A stretch of DNA of 64,000 nt from CAZHAX01 sp964530325. GTDB lineage: Bacteria; Chloroflexota; Anaerolineae; B4-G1. The translations under genes were made by a program, and so were the position numbers. The notes below the pieces were generated by a model. The model searched no databases, was not told the DNA's origin, and saw nothing but the letters and a program-made list of their open reading frames with translations. The first letter of the stretch is position 1; each line of letters starts with the position of its first letter. Location of the stretch: NCBI GenBank assembly GCA_964530325.1, contig CAZHAX010000002.1:248001-312000 (forward strand). Reading direction: 5' to 3'. Of this stretch, positions 1-8,793 are shown piece after piece.

Positions 1-2
1 CC

Positions 3-320
3 GCCGGCATGACCTTCTCGACGCTGGCCGGTATGTGCGGCGGCGGCATTCAGACCCCCGGCGTGATGGGGGTCGGCAAGTACTACCTGATAAGCCCCAA
101 GTTCATAGCCGCCGAGGGCGGTCTGAAGAGAATCGTCTGGATGTCCTCCTTTCTCAAGCAGAGCATGCAGGAGGAGCTCAAGGCGGCCGCGGAACGTGAG
201 GGAGAGCCGGATCTGGTCGATAAGATCGCAGACGAGACGGTCACCACCGATGTGGAGGGTTTGCTGAAGGTTCTGGAGGAGAAGGGCCACCCGGCGCTGA
301 CGATGGATCCGCTCTTCTAG
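3..320 (+). CDS. acsB: acetyl-CoA synthase subunit AcsB, C-terminal part
   Basis: This is the 3' end of the acetyl-CoA synthase subunit, which joins a methyl group from the corrinoid protein, CO and CoA at the nickel-containing A-cluster. The reading frame is open to the left edge, so the gene starts outside the window; about 105 residues remain. The segment contains GGGIQTPGVMGVGKYYLISP followed by KFIAAEGGLKRIVWM, the conserved C-terminal stretch of the family, and the usual ending DKIADETVTT...HPAL. The A-cluster cysteines lie upstream and are not visible. It is followed by acsD, acsC, acsV, cooC and acsE on the same strand, which supports the identification. The CO dehydrogenase subunit gene (acsA) is not in view and is probably further left. 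Confidence 0.93.
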   Translation, partial: AGMTFSTLAGMCGGGIQTPGVMGVGKYYLISPKFIAAEGGLKRIVWMSSFLKQSMQEELKAAAEREGEPDLVDKIADETVTTDVEGLLKVLEEKGHPALTMDPLF

Positions 321-453
321 GGCGCGGCAGGGCCGGCCGTCCGCGGAGGGGCTTGACGAGGAAGAACGGGACCTCCCGAGGCTCGTAGCCGGATTTGCCG
401 GCGGCCTTTCGTCTTCGACCGTTCGGGAGGAGGCGGCGGCGGGCCGTGTGTGC

Positions 454-482
454 TTGACCGGCGCAGGTTTAGGGGCTATCAT
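454..482 (+). promoter_or_regulatory. candidate promoter upstream of acsD
   Basis: A TTGACC box (454-459), a 17-nt spacer and TATCAT (477-482) match a housekeeping promoter. It lies in the 227-bp gap between acsB and acsD, so acsD and the genes after it may be transcribed separately from acsB. The arms cctcccga (372-379) and tcgggagg (423-430) could form a weak long-loop hairpin behind acsB. Confidence 0.5.
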
Positions 483-547
483 ATCTCGGCGGCCGGGAGC
501 AGTCGTGGCCACCGCCGATCAGGAAGACTGCTGACAGGAGGACGTTG

Positions 548-1513
548 ATGGCTGTAGTAGAGACTCCGGTCGAGAAATGGACTGGCAAAGTACGCGAGGT
601 CACGCTCGGCGCTACGTCGTCCGACGGGGGCACGCGCGCTCATTCCGTGGTCGTAGGAGGGGAGACGACGTTGCCATTCCTCCATTTCGAGGGCGAGATG
701 CCGAATCCGCCCCGCCTGGCGGTGGAGATCGTCGACCGGCGGCCGGGGGACTGGTCATCGCTTCTCCTGGATAGCTGGGGAGATGTGGTAGACGATCCTG
801 CCAAGTGGGCCAAGGCTGCGGAGGAGAGAGGGGCGGACCTGATCGCTCTGCAGCTGAGCCTGACCCGGGATGGAGACAAACCGACGACTGCGGAAGACGC
901 GCGGGCGGCGACCCGGGCCGTGCTTGAGGCCATCGGCCTGCCGCTTATTGTGTTTGGCCCTGGCCAGGTCGATGCGGACAATGAGCTGCTGGTGGCGGTC
1001 GCTGAGGAGACTGCTGGAGAGCGAGTCGTGCTTGGCCTGTGCGAGGAGAAGAACTACCGCACCATCGTCGCGGCGGCGCTGGCCAACGACCACCTGGTCA
1101 GCTCCCGCACGCCGATGGATGTCAATCTGGCCAAGCAGCTGATCATCCTCATCTCCGACATGGGTCTGCCGCTCGATCGCATCCTGATGGATCCGACGAC
1201 TGCGGGTCTGGGGTATGGGATCGAGTATGGGTACTCCGTGATGGAGCGGCTGCGCATCGCCGCGCTGCAGGGCGACAAGATGACCCAGTCGCCGATCATC
1301 GTCACCCCCGGCAACGAGGCCTGGCGCCAGAAGGAGGCGAAGGTAGGCGAGGGCGTGCCTGATGCCTGGGGCGACTGGGCCGAGAGGGCTGTTCTGTGGG
1401 AGACGCTGACCGCGACCCCTCTTGTTCAGGCCGGCGCCGATGTCCTGGTAATGCGCCATCCGCAGGCGGTAAACAGAGTCAAGGCCTACGTCCAGAGCCT
1501 GATGGAGAACTGA
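548..1513 (+). CDS. acsD: corrinoid iron-sulfur protein small subunit AcsD
   Basis: Small subunit of the corrinoid/iron-sulfur protein, which carries the methyl group from methyl-tetrahydrofolate to acetyl-CoA synthase. The 321-residue protein is a TIM-barrel of the AcsD/CdhD family (LPFLHFEGEMPNPPRLAVEI near the N-terminus, then VILMDPTTAGLGYGIEYGYS-type sequence in the second half). I choose ATG 548 over the in-frame TTG at 545 because AGGAGG (536-541) lies 6 nt upstream of it. The gene ends 10 bp before acsC, as expected for two subunits made in equal amounts. The start is well supported and the product assignment is firm by family and context. Confidence 0.93.
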   Translation: MAVVETPVEKWTGKVREVTLGATSSDGGTRAHSVVVGGETTLPFLHFEGEMPNPPRLAVEIVDRRPGDWSSLLLDSWGDVVDDPAKWAKAAEERGADLIALQLSLTRDGDKPTTAEDARAATRAVLEAIGLPLIVFGPGQVDADNELLVAVAEETAGERVVLGLCEEKNYRTIVAAALANDHLVSSRTPMDVNLAKQLIILISDMGLPLDRILMDPTTAGLGYGIEYGYSVMERLRIAALQGDKMTQSPIIVTPGNEAWRQKEAKVGEGVPDAWGDWAERAVLWETLTATPLVQAGADVLVMRHPQAVNRVKAYVQSLMEN

Positions 1514-1523
1514 GGGAGTAAGC

Positions 1524-2870
1524 ATGGCACTCACTGGACTACAGATCTACAAGCTCCTGCCGCAGACGAACTGCAAGGAGTGCGGCTATCCCACCTGCCT
1601 GGCTTTCGCCATGAAGCTGGCTGCGAAGCAGGCGGAGCTGGCGAGCTGCCCCTACGTGTCAGAAGAGGCACAGGCTCAGCTGGCGGCGGCGGCTGCCCCA
1701 CCCATACGTCTGGTGACCGTCGAGGGGCCCGGCCACAAGGTGGAGGTGGGCAACGAGACGGTGATGTTCCGTCACGAGAAGACCTTCTATCACCAACCTG
1801 GCCTCTTCGTGCGGGTGAAGGACACCGGATCGGCGGAGGAGATCGAGACTGCCGTCAAGGCGGCGATGGGCTTCTCGGTCGACTATGTGGGCATGAACCT
1901 GTTCCTCGACGGCATCGCTGTCGAGGCGGCTTCAGGGGATGGCTCCAAGTTCGCTGAGGCGGTCAAAGCCGTACGCGGTGCGACCGACCGGCCACTTGTG
2001 CTGATCGCATCCGAGCCGGCTACCATGGAGGCGGGGCTGAAAGCCTCCGAGGGCACGCGCCCGCTGCTGTGTGCAGCCACGGCTGACAACCTGGATTCCA
2101 TGGCTGCCTTGGCCAAGGAGAGTGGTGCCCCGCTGGTGGTCCGGGCGGGCGAGCTGGGCGACCTGGCGGATCTGACCGAGAAGGCGACCGCTGCTGGAGT
2201 GGAGGACCTGGTGCTCGATGTAGGAGGGCGCGGTGTGCTGGAGACGCTGACCAGGCTGACCGAGCTGCGGCGCCTGGCGTTGCAGAAGAGCTATCGCCCG
2301 CTTGGTTATCCGATTATCACCTTCCCCGGCGAGGGCGCGGCCGGCGATGTGGACGAGGTCACGCTGGCAGGCCAGCACATCGCCAGGTATGGCGGCTTTG
2401 TCGTCCTCGACCACTTCACCCCCGCCTCGGCTTATGCGCTGCTCGTGCTGCGGGCCAATATCTACACCGACCCTCAAAAGCCCATCCAGGTGCAGCCGGG
2501 TATCTACGAGATCAACGACCCGGCGAAGGATTCGCCTCTCATGGTCACGACCAACTTCTCCATTACCTACTTCTCCGTGGCCAACGAGATCGACGGCAGC
2601 GGCACGCCAGGCTGGCTCCTGGTGGCGGACGCGGAGGGCATGAGCGTGCTCACGGCCTGGGCGGCGGGCCACTTCGACGCGGAGCGGATCGCCAAGTCGG
2701 TCAAGTCGACCGGCATCGAGGAGAAGATAGATCACAGGAAGCTGATCATCCCCGGCCACGTGGCTGTGCTTCTGGGCGAGTTGGAGGAGGAGCTGCCTGG
2801 CTGGGAGATACTGGTAGGACCCCGCGAGGCTGTCGACTTGCCGGGCTTCCTCAAACTGTGGAGCGCGTAG
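1524..2870 (+). CDS. acsC: corrinoid iron-sulfur protein large subunit AcsC
   Basis: Large subunit of the corrinoid/iron-sulfur protein. The N-terminal domain holds a 4Fe-4S motif: CKECGYPTC within residues 17-25 and a fourth cysteine 16 residues later, giving C-x2-C-x4-C-x16-C. This cluster allows reductive activation of the cobalamin. A TIM-barrel domain and a C-terminal cobalamin-binding domain follow (448 residues, normal for AcsC/CdhE). It sits 10 bp after acsD and 30 bp before acsV, whose product re-reduces the corrinoid of this protein. Confidence 0.94.
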   Translation: MALTGLQIYKLLPQTNCKECGYPTCLAFAMKLAAKQAELASCPYVSEEAQAQLAAAAAPPIRLVTVEGPGHKVEVGNETVMFRHEKTFYHQPGLFVRVKDTGSAEEIETAVKAAMGFSVDYVGMNLFLDGIAVEAASGDGSKFAEAVKAVRGATDRPLVLIASEPATMEAGLKASEGTRPLLCAATADNLDSMAALAKESGAPLVVRAGELGDLADLTEKATAAGVEDLVLDVGGRGVLETLTRLTELRRLALQKSYRPLGYPIITFPGEGAAGDVDEVTLAGQHIARYGGFVVLDHFTPASAYALLVLRANIYTDPQKPIQVQPGIYEINDPAKDSPLMVTTNFSITYFSVANEIDGSGTPGWLLVADAEGMSVLTAWAAGHFDAERIAKSVKSTGIEEKIDHRKLIIPGHVAVLLGELEEELPGWEILVGPREAVDLPGFLKLWSA

Positions 2871-2877
2871 TGTAGTT

Positions 2878-2893
2878 GCCGGCAAGCGCCGGC
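2878..2893 (+). other. hairpin directly before acsV
   Basis: Two copies of the self-complementary GCCGGC (2878-2883 and 2888-2893) flank the loop AAGC and end 7 nt before the acsV ATG at 2901. No good Shine-Dalgarno sequence is visible between the hairpin and the start. The position suggests control of translation initiation or of mRNA ends between acsC and acsV. Confidence 0.5.
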
Positions 2894-2900
2894 GGACAAA

Positions 2901-4826
2901 ATGGCGACCTGCAAGGTACGGTTTCTGCCCGAAGACCGTGCGGTCGAGGTTCCGGCCGGGACGCTGATCGGGGACGCCGCCCAGCAGGCCGGAATCAAGC
3001 TGCATACGCCGTGCGGGGGGCAGGGGCGCTGCGGACGGTGCGCCGTCGTGGTGGAAGAAGGCAAGGTGCGCCAGCCCCCGACGCATCGGCTGACGTCTGC
3101 TGACCTGAAGGCCGGCTATGTTTTGGCTTGCCAGGCAGCAGTGGAGAGCGACGTCCGCATAGTCGTCCCGCCGCAGGAGAAGATCGAGCGGCGCCTTGGA
3201 GAATCGAAGCGCGCCGAGCGAATCGCTCTCCCATTGCCGTACCACCTCAGCGACCAGCCCCTGCGCAAGTACGTGCTCACCGTCACACCTCCATCTCTGC
3301 AGGACCAGACGGACGACTGGGCCCGGGTTCAGCGTGAGGCCGCCCGGCGCTACCAGCTGAACGATCTGCAGGCCTCACTGCCGGCGCTGCGCAGGCTGGG
3401 CACGGCGCTCCGGGAGGGCGAATGGACGGTCACGCTGGTCGTCGAGCTCGATTCCTGGGACCGGCCTGAAGGCCCCGCCCGCCTGATCGAGGTTCTGCCG
3501 GGGGAACACCTGGAGAGCCTCTGGGCGGCCGCGATCGACATTGGTACCACGACGAACGTCGTGTGGCTCGTAGATCTGATCAGCGGCGAGGTGATGGCTC
3601 AGAAGGCCGACTACAATGGCCAGATCGCGCGGGGGGAAGACGTCATCTCCCGCATTATCTACGCCTCAAAGCCTGGTGGGCTGGACGAGCTGCAGGGGCT
3701 GGTGGTTGGCACACTGAATGGGCTGCTCGAGGCGGCGGCCGAGGAGCGCTCTATCAGCACCGACCAGATCTACAGGGTGGCGGTGAGCGGCAACAGCACG
3801 ATGATCCATCTCTTCGCCGGTATCCCGCCGGAGGCGATACGCCGCCTGCCTTTCGTCACGACGGTCAACAACGTCCCGCCATTCCAGGCACGGGAAGTGG
3901 GCCTGGCTATCCATCCCGAAGGTACAGTCGACTGCCTGCCCGGCGTCGCCTCCTACGTGGGGGCGGACATTACCGCCGGTGTCGTCAGCTCGGCGATGTG
4001 CGACACGGGTGAGCTAACCCTGTTCGTCGATATCGGTACCAACGGGGAGATGGTTCTGGGGGACTGTACCTGGCTGGTAGCCTGCGCCTGCTCCGCCGGG
4101 CCGGCCTTCGAGGGGGCGGGCGTGGTGCACGGTATGAGAGCCACGGCGGGAGCGATCGAAGAGGTATGGATCAACCAGGAAACCTACGAGGCCACGTATC
4201 GGGTCATCGGCGACGAGAAGCCGCGTGGGCTCTGTGGCTCCGGTCTGATCTCGCTCCTGGGTGAGTTGTACGCCGCCGGCGTAGTCGACAAGAGCGGCAA
4301 CATCGATCTGAAGCTGCCGACCGATCGGGTGCGTAAAGGGAAGCACGGCGCGGAGTACGTTGTGGTTCCGGGCAAGGAAAGCGGCATTGGGAAGGACATT
4401 GCCATCACCGCTGTGGACATCGAGAACCTGATGCGGGCCAAGGCGGCCATATACGCCGGTTTCTCCGTGCTGGCCCGCAGCGTGGGCTTGAGCCTGGCGG
4501 AAGTGGGGCAGGTGTTCGTCGGTGGAGCCTTCGGCCAACACATCAACGTGGAGCGAGCGATCCAGATAGGCATGCTGCCGGACATGGACTACGACCGCTT
4601 CCATTTCCTGGGCAATACCTCGGTGCGCGGCGCCTACGTCGCCTTGCTGTCACGAGAGATGCGCTCCCGGATCGTCCAGGTCGGCCAGATGATGACCTAC
4701 CTGGAGCTCTCGGCCGATAACTCGTTCTTCGACGAGTTCAGCGCTGCTCTGTTCCTGCCACATACCGATGAGAGCCTCTTCCCGTCGGTGACGCGGGGAG
4801 TGAGCGCCGAAGTGATTGGCGGCTAG
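2901..4826 (+). CDS. acsV: corrinoid activation protein AcsV (RACo type)
   Basis: ATP-dependent reductive activator of the corrinoid iron-sulfur protein; it returns inactive Co(II) to Co(I). The N-terminal 90 residues form a 2Fe-2S ferredoxin domain (CGGQGRCGRC, then a fourth cysteine in LACQAAV). After a linker of about 110 residues comes an ASKHA-type ATPase region (AIDIGTTTNVVWLVDL, GADITAGVVSS, FVDIGTNGEM, GGAFGQHINVERA), as in RACo proteins. At 641 residues it has the normal length. It lies between acsC and cooC and should be needed in small amounts, which fits the hairpin just before its start. Confidence 0.93.
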   Translation: MATCKVRFLPEDRAVEVPAGTLIGDAAQQAGIKLHTPCGGQGRCGRCAVVVEEGKVRQPPTHRLTSADLKAGYVLACQAAVESDVRIVVPPQEKIERRLGESKRAERIALPLPYHLSDQPLRKYVLTVTPPSLQDQTDDWARVQREAARRYQLNDLQASLPALRRLGTALREGEWTVTLVVELDSWDRPEGPARLIEVLPGEHLESLWAAAIDIGTTTNVVWLVDLISGEVMAQKADYNGQIARGEDVISRIIYASKPGGLDELQGLVVGTLNGLLEAAAEERSISTDQIYRVAVSGNSTMIHLFAGIPPEAIRRLPFVTTVNNVPPFQAREVGLAIHPEGTVDCLPGVASYVGADITAGVVSSAMCDTGELTLFVDIGTNGEMVLGDCTWLVACACSAGPAFEGAGVVHGMRATAGAIEEVWINQETYEATYRVIGDEKPRGLCGSGLISLLGELYAAGVVDKSGNIDLKLPTDRVRKGKHGAEYVVVPGKESGIGKDIAITAVDIENLMRAKAAIYAGFSVLARSVGLSLAEVGQVFVGGAFGQHINVERAIQIGMLPDMDYDRFHFLGNTSVRGAYVALLSREMRSRIVQVGQMMTYLELSADNSFFDEFSAALFLPHTDESLFPSVTRGVSAEVIGG

Positions 4827-4839
4827 TGAGGGGCGATAG

Positions 4840-5622
4840 GTGACCACCACAATCGCTTTCGCCGGCAAGGGGGGCACGGGCAAGACTACGCTCGCGGCGT
4901 TGTTGATCCGCCACCTGATGGAGGGGACGGGCGGCTCGATCCTGGCCATCGACGCTGACCCGGCGAGCAACCTGCACCTGGTGCTGGGGACGGAGCTCGG
5001 CTCCACCGTGGGCGACATACGGGAGAACATGCTGGACAAGGTGCAATCGAGCGCGGCCCTGGCCTCCTCCCTGCCCGGCGGCATGAGCAAGCGCGACTAC
5101 CTGGACTACGAAGTCCAGATGGCGCTGGTGGAGAACGAGCGGGTCGATACGATTGCCATGGGGCGCCCGGAGGGGCCGGGCTGCTACTGCGCGGCCAATC
5201 AGATGCTCAGGGTGATCCTGGACCGCATCGCAGGCAGCTACGACTACGTCGTCGTCGACAACGAGGCCGGTATGGAGCATCTGAGCCGGCGGACGACGCG
5301 CGACGTAGACGTCCTGATTCTGGTCAGTGATCCAATACAGCGAGGCCTGGTCGCCGCCAAGCAGATGGCGGACATGGTGCCGGGGCTGGATATCGGCGTG
5401 GAGCGAACCTACCTTGTAGTGAACCGGGTCCGGGGCGAGCTGCCGGCGCCACTGGCGGAGACGATTGACGAGTTCGGCCTGGAACTGCTCGGCGCTGTAC
5501 CGGAGGATCCGCAGCTGGCGGAGTTCGAGATCACGGGCCGGCCGCTCGCGGAGCTGCCGGCAGAGACGCCCGTCTACCGGGCTGTGCAGGAGCTAGCTGC
5601 CAGGGTTCTGCAGCCCGTGTAG
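4840..5622 (+). CDS. cooC: CooC-type nickel-insertion ATPase, copy 1
   Basis: MinD/CooC-family ATPase for nickel insertion into CO dehydrogenase or acetyl-CoA synthase. The N-terminus has the deviant Walker A motif GKGGTGKTT, followed by IDADPASNLH. The sequence GCYCAAN contains the CxC pair that binds metal at the dimer interface in CooC proteins. The start is GTG 4840, with a purine-rich stretch just upstream and 13 nt after the acsV stop. At 260 residues it has the usual length. A second, diverged CooC lies at 9814-10593, so the two may serve different nickel sites. Confidence 0.9.
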   Translation: MTTTIAFAGKGGTGKTTLAALLIRHLMEGTGGSILAIDADPASNLHLVLGTELGSTVGDIRENMLDKVQSSAALASSLPGGMSKRDYLDYEVQMALVENERVDTIAMGRPEGPGCYCAANQMLRVILDRIAGSYDYVVVDNEAGMEHLSRRTTRDVDVLILVSDPIQRGLVAAKQMADMVPGLDIGVERTYLVVNRVRGELPAPLAETIDEFGLELLGAVPEDPQLAEFEITGRPLAELPAETPVYRAVQELAARVLQPV

Positions 5623-5636
5623 CTTGCCTGGCAAGC
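5622..5636 (+). other. intercistronic hairpin between cooC and acsE
   Basis: GCTTGCC (5622-5628) and GGCAAGC (5630-5636) are perfectly complementary with a tiny loop, so a few central pairs must open. The hairpin lies at the cooC stop, about 20 nt before acsE. There is no U-tract, so processing or stability of the mRNA is more likely than termination. Confidence 0.4.
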
Positions 5637-5657
5637 AGTAAGCGGGAGGAACGAGGA

Positions 5658-6581
5658 ATGTACATTATCGCGGAGAACATCCATATCATCTCACCCAAGG
5701 TCAAGGCGGCCATCGCCGAGCGGGATGCCAGGTTCTTCCAGGATCTGGCGGTGCGCCTGGTCGAAGCCGGAGCGGGGGCGGTCGACCTCAATGTGGGCCC
5801 GCAGAAGAAGCAGGGGCATGAGATCCTGCCCTGGCTGGCGGAAGCGGTGCAGCAGGTGGTCGACGTGCCGCTGGTGTTCGATACGACCAACCTGGGCGCC
5901 ATAGAGGCCGCCTGTGAAGTGACGTCCAAGGCCCAGCCCATAATCAACTCTACCTCGGCAGAGGAGGAGAGGCTGTATAAGGTGCCCCTGGTGGCGAAGA
6001 AGTACAATACCCGCCTGATCGCCCTGACGATGGGCAAGGGGATGATCCCAGTCAAGGCGGACGAGCGGGTTGGTATCGCCCTGGAGAAGCTGATCCCGCG
6101 CATGCTGGAGATCGATTTCCCCATTACCGATCTGATCATCGACCCCCTGGTGCTGACGGTATCCGGCTGCCAGGAGTACTGTCCGGAGTGCATTGAGGCC
6201 GTGCGTACCATCAAGTTCGCCTGGGATCCGCCGCCTTCGACGAACGGCGGGCTTTCGAACGTCTCCAACGCGGTGCCAGACGAAATGCGGCCTCTGATCA
6301 ACCAGGTCTACATGGTGATGCTGATGGGCGCCGGGATCGACATAGTGATCGCCGATCCGCTGGACAAGGGCCTGATGGAGTGGATCCGTGTGGTCGAGGA
6401 GCGCGATACGAGCACTCCGCTCAATAAGCTCCTGGTCACGCTCCATGACCGCGTGGCGGCCATGGAGGACCTGCGGCCTGACGACGTCGACATGTCCGAC
6501 CCGGAGCAGGTGAACGTGTGGAAGACGGTGCAGGTCGTTCTGAACAAGGTGATCTACACCGATTCCTACTTGCGACTCTAG
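5658..6581 (+). CDS. acsE: methyl-THF:corrinoid iron-sulfur protein methyltransferase AcsE
   Basis: Transfers the methyl group of 5-methyl-tetrahydrofolate to the cobalt of AcsCD, joining the methyl and carbonyl branches. The 307-residue protein is a pterin-binding TIM-barrel: IIAENIHIISPKVKAAI at the N-terminus, AGAGAVDLNVGPQKKQG, then PLVFDTTNLGAIEAA. These match the AcsE/MeTr family. A strong ribosome-binding site (GGGAGGAACGAGGA) lies upstream of ATG 5658. It sits between cooC and folD. Confidence 0.93.
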   Translation: MYIIAENIHIISPKVKAAIAERDARFFQDLAVRLVEAGAGAVDLNVGPQKKQGHEILPWLAEAVQQVVDVPLVFDTTNLGAIEAACEVTSKAQPIINSTSAEEERLYKVPLVAKKYNTRLIALTMGKGMIPVKADERVGIALEKLIPRMLEIDFPITDLIIDPLVLTVSGCQEYCPECIEAVRTIKFAWDPPPSTNGGLSNVSNAVPDEMRPLINQVYMVMLMGAGIDIVIADPLDKGLMEWIRVVEERDTSTPLNKLLVTLHDRVAAMEDLRPDDVDMSDPEQVNVWKTVQVVLNKVIYTDSYLRL

Positions 6582-6624
6582 GCGGTCCTACTCCCTGATC
6601 ACTGATCACTCGCACGGAGGTACC

Positions 6625-7512
6625 ATGACGGCAGAGTTAATAGACGGCACGGCGACGGCAGCGACGATTCACGAGGAGATCAAGGCAGAGGTGGAAGAGC
6701 TGCACGCAAAGCACTCGCTCGTCCCCGGCTTGGCGACGGTGCTCGTGGGGGACAATCCCGCGTCGCAGTCGTACGTGCGATCGAAGCAGAAGCGATGCGA
6801 AGAGGTCGGCATCCGCTCCTTCGGCCACGAGCTGGCCGAGCAGGCCAGTCAGGAGCAAGTGGAGGCCCTGGTGCGTGAGCTGAACGATAACCCGGAGGTG
6901 CATGGTATCCTGGTCCAGCTGCCCCTCCCCGGCCACCTGGACGAGGAGAGGGTCTTGGCCGCGGTTGGCCTGGACAAGGATGTCGACGGGTTCCACCCGG
7001 TGAACATCGGCCGTCTGGCGATGAAGGGGCGCGAGCCGCTCTTCGCTCCCTGTACCCCCTCAGGGTGCATCGAGCTACTCGACCGGTATAGCATCCCGAT
7101 CGAGGGCCAGGAGGCGGTCGTGCTCGGGCGGAGCAACATAGTCGGGCTCCCGGTGGCTATGCTGCTCCTGAAGCGGAACGCCACCATCACCATCTGCCAC
7201 TCGCGGACAGCGGACCTGCCGGCTGTCTGCCGGCGGGCGGATGTTCTCATAGCCGCGGTGGGCCGGGCGGAGATGGTCAAGGCGGACTGGGTGAAGCCCG
7301 GCGCGGCCGTGATAGACGTGGGTATCAACAGGGTGGACGACGCCTCCCGGAAGCGAGGCTATCGCCTCGTCGGAGACGTCGATTTCGAGGCCGTGCAAGA
7401 GGTGGCTGGATATCTCACGCCAGTCCCCGGTGGGGTGGGGCCGATGACGATCGCCATGCTGCTACGGAACACTCTGACCTCGGCGAAACGAGCGGCTGGG
7501 CTGATCCAGTGA
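6625..7512 (+). CDS. folD: methylene-THF dehydrogenase / methenyl-THF cyclohydrolase FolD
   Basis: Bifunctional enzyme of the methyl branch interconverting formyl-, methenyl- and methylene-tetrahydrofolate, NAD(P)-linked. The 295-residue protein has YVRSKQKRCEEVGI with the catalytic lysine region, GILVQLPLPGHLDE, DKDVDGFHPVNIGRL, the nucleotide-binding stretch VVLGRSNIVGLPVAMLLL, and VPGGVGPMTIAMLL. All are standard FolD signatures. ATG 6625 follows CGGAGGT with a short spacer. Its position after acsE ties it to the Wood-Ljungdahl pathway rather than to general folate metabolism only. Confidence 0.96.
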   Translation: MTAELIDGTATAATIHEEIKAEVEELHAKHSLVPGLATVLVGDNPASQSYVRSKQKRCEEVGIRSFGHELAEQASQEQVEALVRELNDNPEVHGILVQLPLPGHLDEERVLAAVGLDKDVDGFHPVNIGRLAMKGREPLFAPCTPSGCIELLDRYSIPIEGQEAVVLGRSNIVGLPVAMLLLKRNATITICHSRTADLPAVCRRADVLIAAVGRAEMVKADWVKPGAAVIDVGINRVDDASRKRGYRLVGDVDFEAVQEVAGYLTPVPGGVGPMTIAMLLRNTLTSAKRAAGLIQ

Positions 7513-7552
7513 GAAGCGGGACCGGCAACCGGCTGGTCCAGGAGGATGGAGT

Positions 7553-8125
7553 ATGACAGACGTGTGGAAGCAACTGGGGAACTACCGCAAGGTGAAGACC
7601 CTCCCGGGTGGCGGGCGCGTGCTCCTGCGGCCCTTGGCGAAGAAGGACAAGACCGGGCTGGTGGATCTCTTTGCCCGGGCCGTCAAGGAGGACCTGGAGT
7701 ACTTCCGCGACGACGCGGCGGACACGGCCGTCGTGGAGAGCTGGGTTGATACGCTCAACCTCAAGCGCGTCTATCCGCTTGTCGCCGTTGTCGACGACAA
7801 GATCGTCGGCGATGCGACCTTGCACTTCGGCAAGAGGTACCATCGCCACCTGGCCTGGGTGCGCATCTTCCTCGACCGGACGTATCGGCGGCAGGGCATC
7901 GGCACTCTGATGCTGCGCAGCCTGATCGAGATCGCTCGCCTGCTCGGGCTCCACCAGCTGTACACAGAGGTGGTCACGAATCAGCACCGGGTGGTAAAGG
8001 CCTTCCGCGACCTTGGGTTCCGCGAGGAGGTCATCCTGCCCGACTACTTCGTCTCAGGCAGCGGGGAGACGCTCGACATGGCGATCATGGTGCTGCGCCT
8101 GGTCGAGGAGACAGGCCAGTTCTAG
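7553..8125 (+). CDS. GNAT-family N-acetyltransferase inside the acs/met operon
   Basis: A 190-residue protein with a GNAT fold: an N-terminal substrate part, then WVRIFLDRTYRRQGIGTLML, where RRQGIGT is the acetyl-CoA-binding motif A, and VVTNQHRVVKAFRDLGFREE as motif B. Acceptor unknown; it could be a protein or a small molecule. AGGAGG precedes the ATG with a spacer of about 7 nt. It lies between folD and metV on the same strand, so it is probably cotranscribed, but it is not a standard Wood-Ljungdahl gene. Acetylation of a pathway enzyme using the pathway product is possible but is only inference. Confidence 0.85.
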   Translation: MTDVWKQLGNYRKVKTLPGGGRVLLRPLAKKDKTGLVDLFARAVKEDLEYFRDDAADTAVVESWVDTLNLKRVYPLVAVVDDKIVGDATLHFGKRYHRHLAWVRIFLDRTYRRQGIGTLMLRSLIEIARLLGLHQLYTEVVTNQHRVVKAFRDLGFREEVILPDYFVSGSGETLDMAIMVLRLVEETGQF

Positions 8126-8274
8126 GCCGCCCGGAGCCACCGGCTGGTGCCGGCCTTCCTCCCCGGCCGGAGCAGACAGGGGAAGACCAGGACGGCGCCG
8201 GGACACAGCCTGCCTGGTGCTGGCTGGGGTCAATCCTGAGCGGCCTTCTCTGCTGGACGGACAAGGAGCGCTAG

Positions 8275-8733
8275 ATGAGCAGTGGAAGCTGGGTTCAGAA
8301 TCACCCGCGCCCGCTGGAGTGGCTGTATCACCTTGCGGAGTCTATCTTCCTGCGCCTTGACCCGCTCTTCAGACGAATCGGCTACGATCGCGTCGAGCGC
8401 TTGGTCAGCCCGGCGGAAGATCTGTTCAAGAAGGTCATCTTCGATTGCCACGTCTGCGGGCAGTGCGTTCTCCACTACACCGGCATGACCTGCCCCATGA
8501 GCTGTCCCAAGAACCTGCGCAATGGGCCCTGCGGCGGTGTGCGCGCCGACGGCCACTGCGAGGTCAAGCCGGAGGAGTGGTGCGTCTGGTACCGGGCGTG
8601 GGAGCGATCGCGTAAGATGCCGCGCTACGGGGACGAGATCTTCGATCTCCAGCCCATGCACGACTGGTGGCACGAGGAGACTTCCGCCTGGGTGAACATG
8701 CTGCGCGAGGAGCACGGGGAGATCCAGCGCTAG
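8275..8733 (+). CDS. metV: MetV, cysteine-rich partner of methylene-THF reductase
   Basis: A 152-residue protein of the methylene-tetrahydrofolate reductase C-terminal (MetV) family. The cysteine cluster CHVCGQC, followed by CPMSCPKNLRNGPCGG and two later cysteines, is the family signature and points to iron-sulfur or zinc binding. In acetogens MetV pairs with MetF to make a non-canonical reductase that can take electrons from a partner other than NADH directly. AAGGAG lies 8-9 nt upstream of ATG 8275. It stands just before metF, as in acetogens. No electron-partner genes (Rnf, HdrABC-MvhD) are in the window. Confidence 0.9.
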   Translation: MSSGSWVQNHPRPLEWLYHLAESIFLRLDPLFRRIGYDRVERLVSPAEDLFKKVIFDCHVCGQCVLHYTGMTCPMSCPKNLRNGPCGGVRADGHCEVKPEEWCVWYRAWERSRKMPRYGDEIFDLQPMHDWWHEETSAWVNMLREEHGEIQR

Positions 8734-8793
8734 CGCTGCGGGGATCGGCAACGACCACCGCCCTGAGCAGCGGGTGAGCTGAGGAGCAAGCAC

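Noticed and set aside
1932..3245. Minus-strand frame (437 codons) opposite acsC and acsV
   Set aside because: The plus-strand products are unmistakable; no conserved content on the minus strand.
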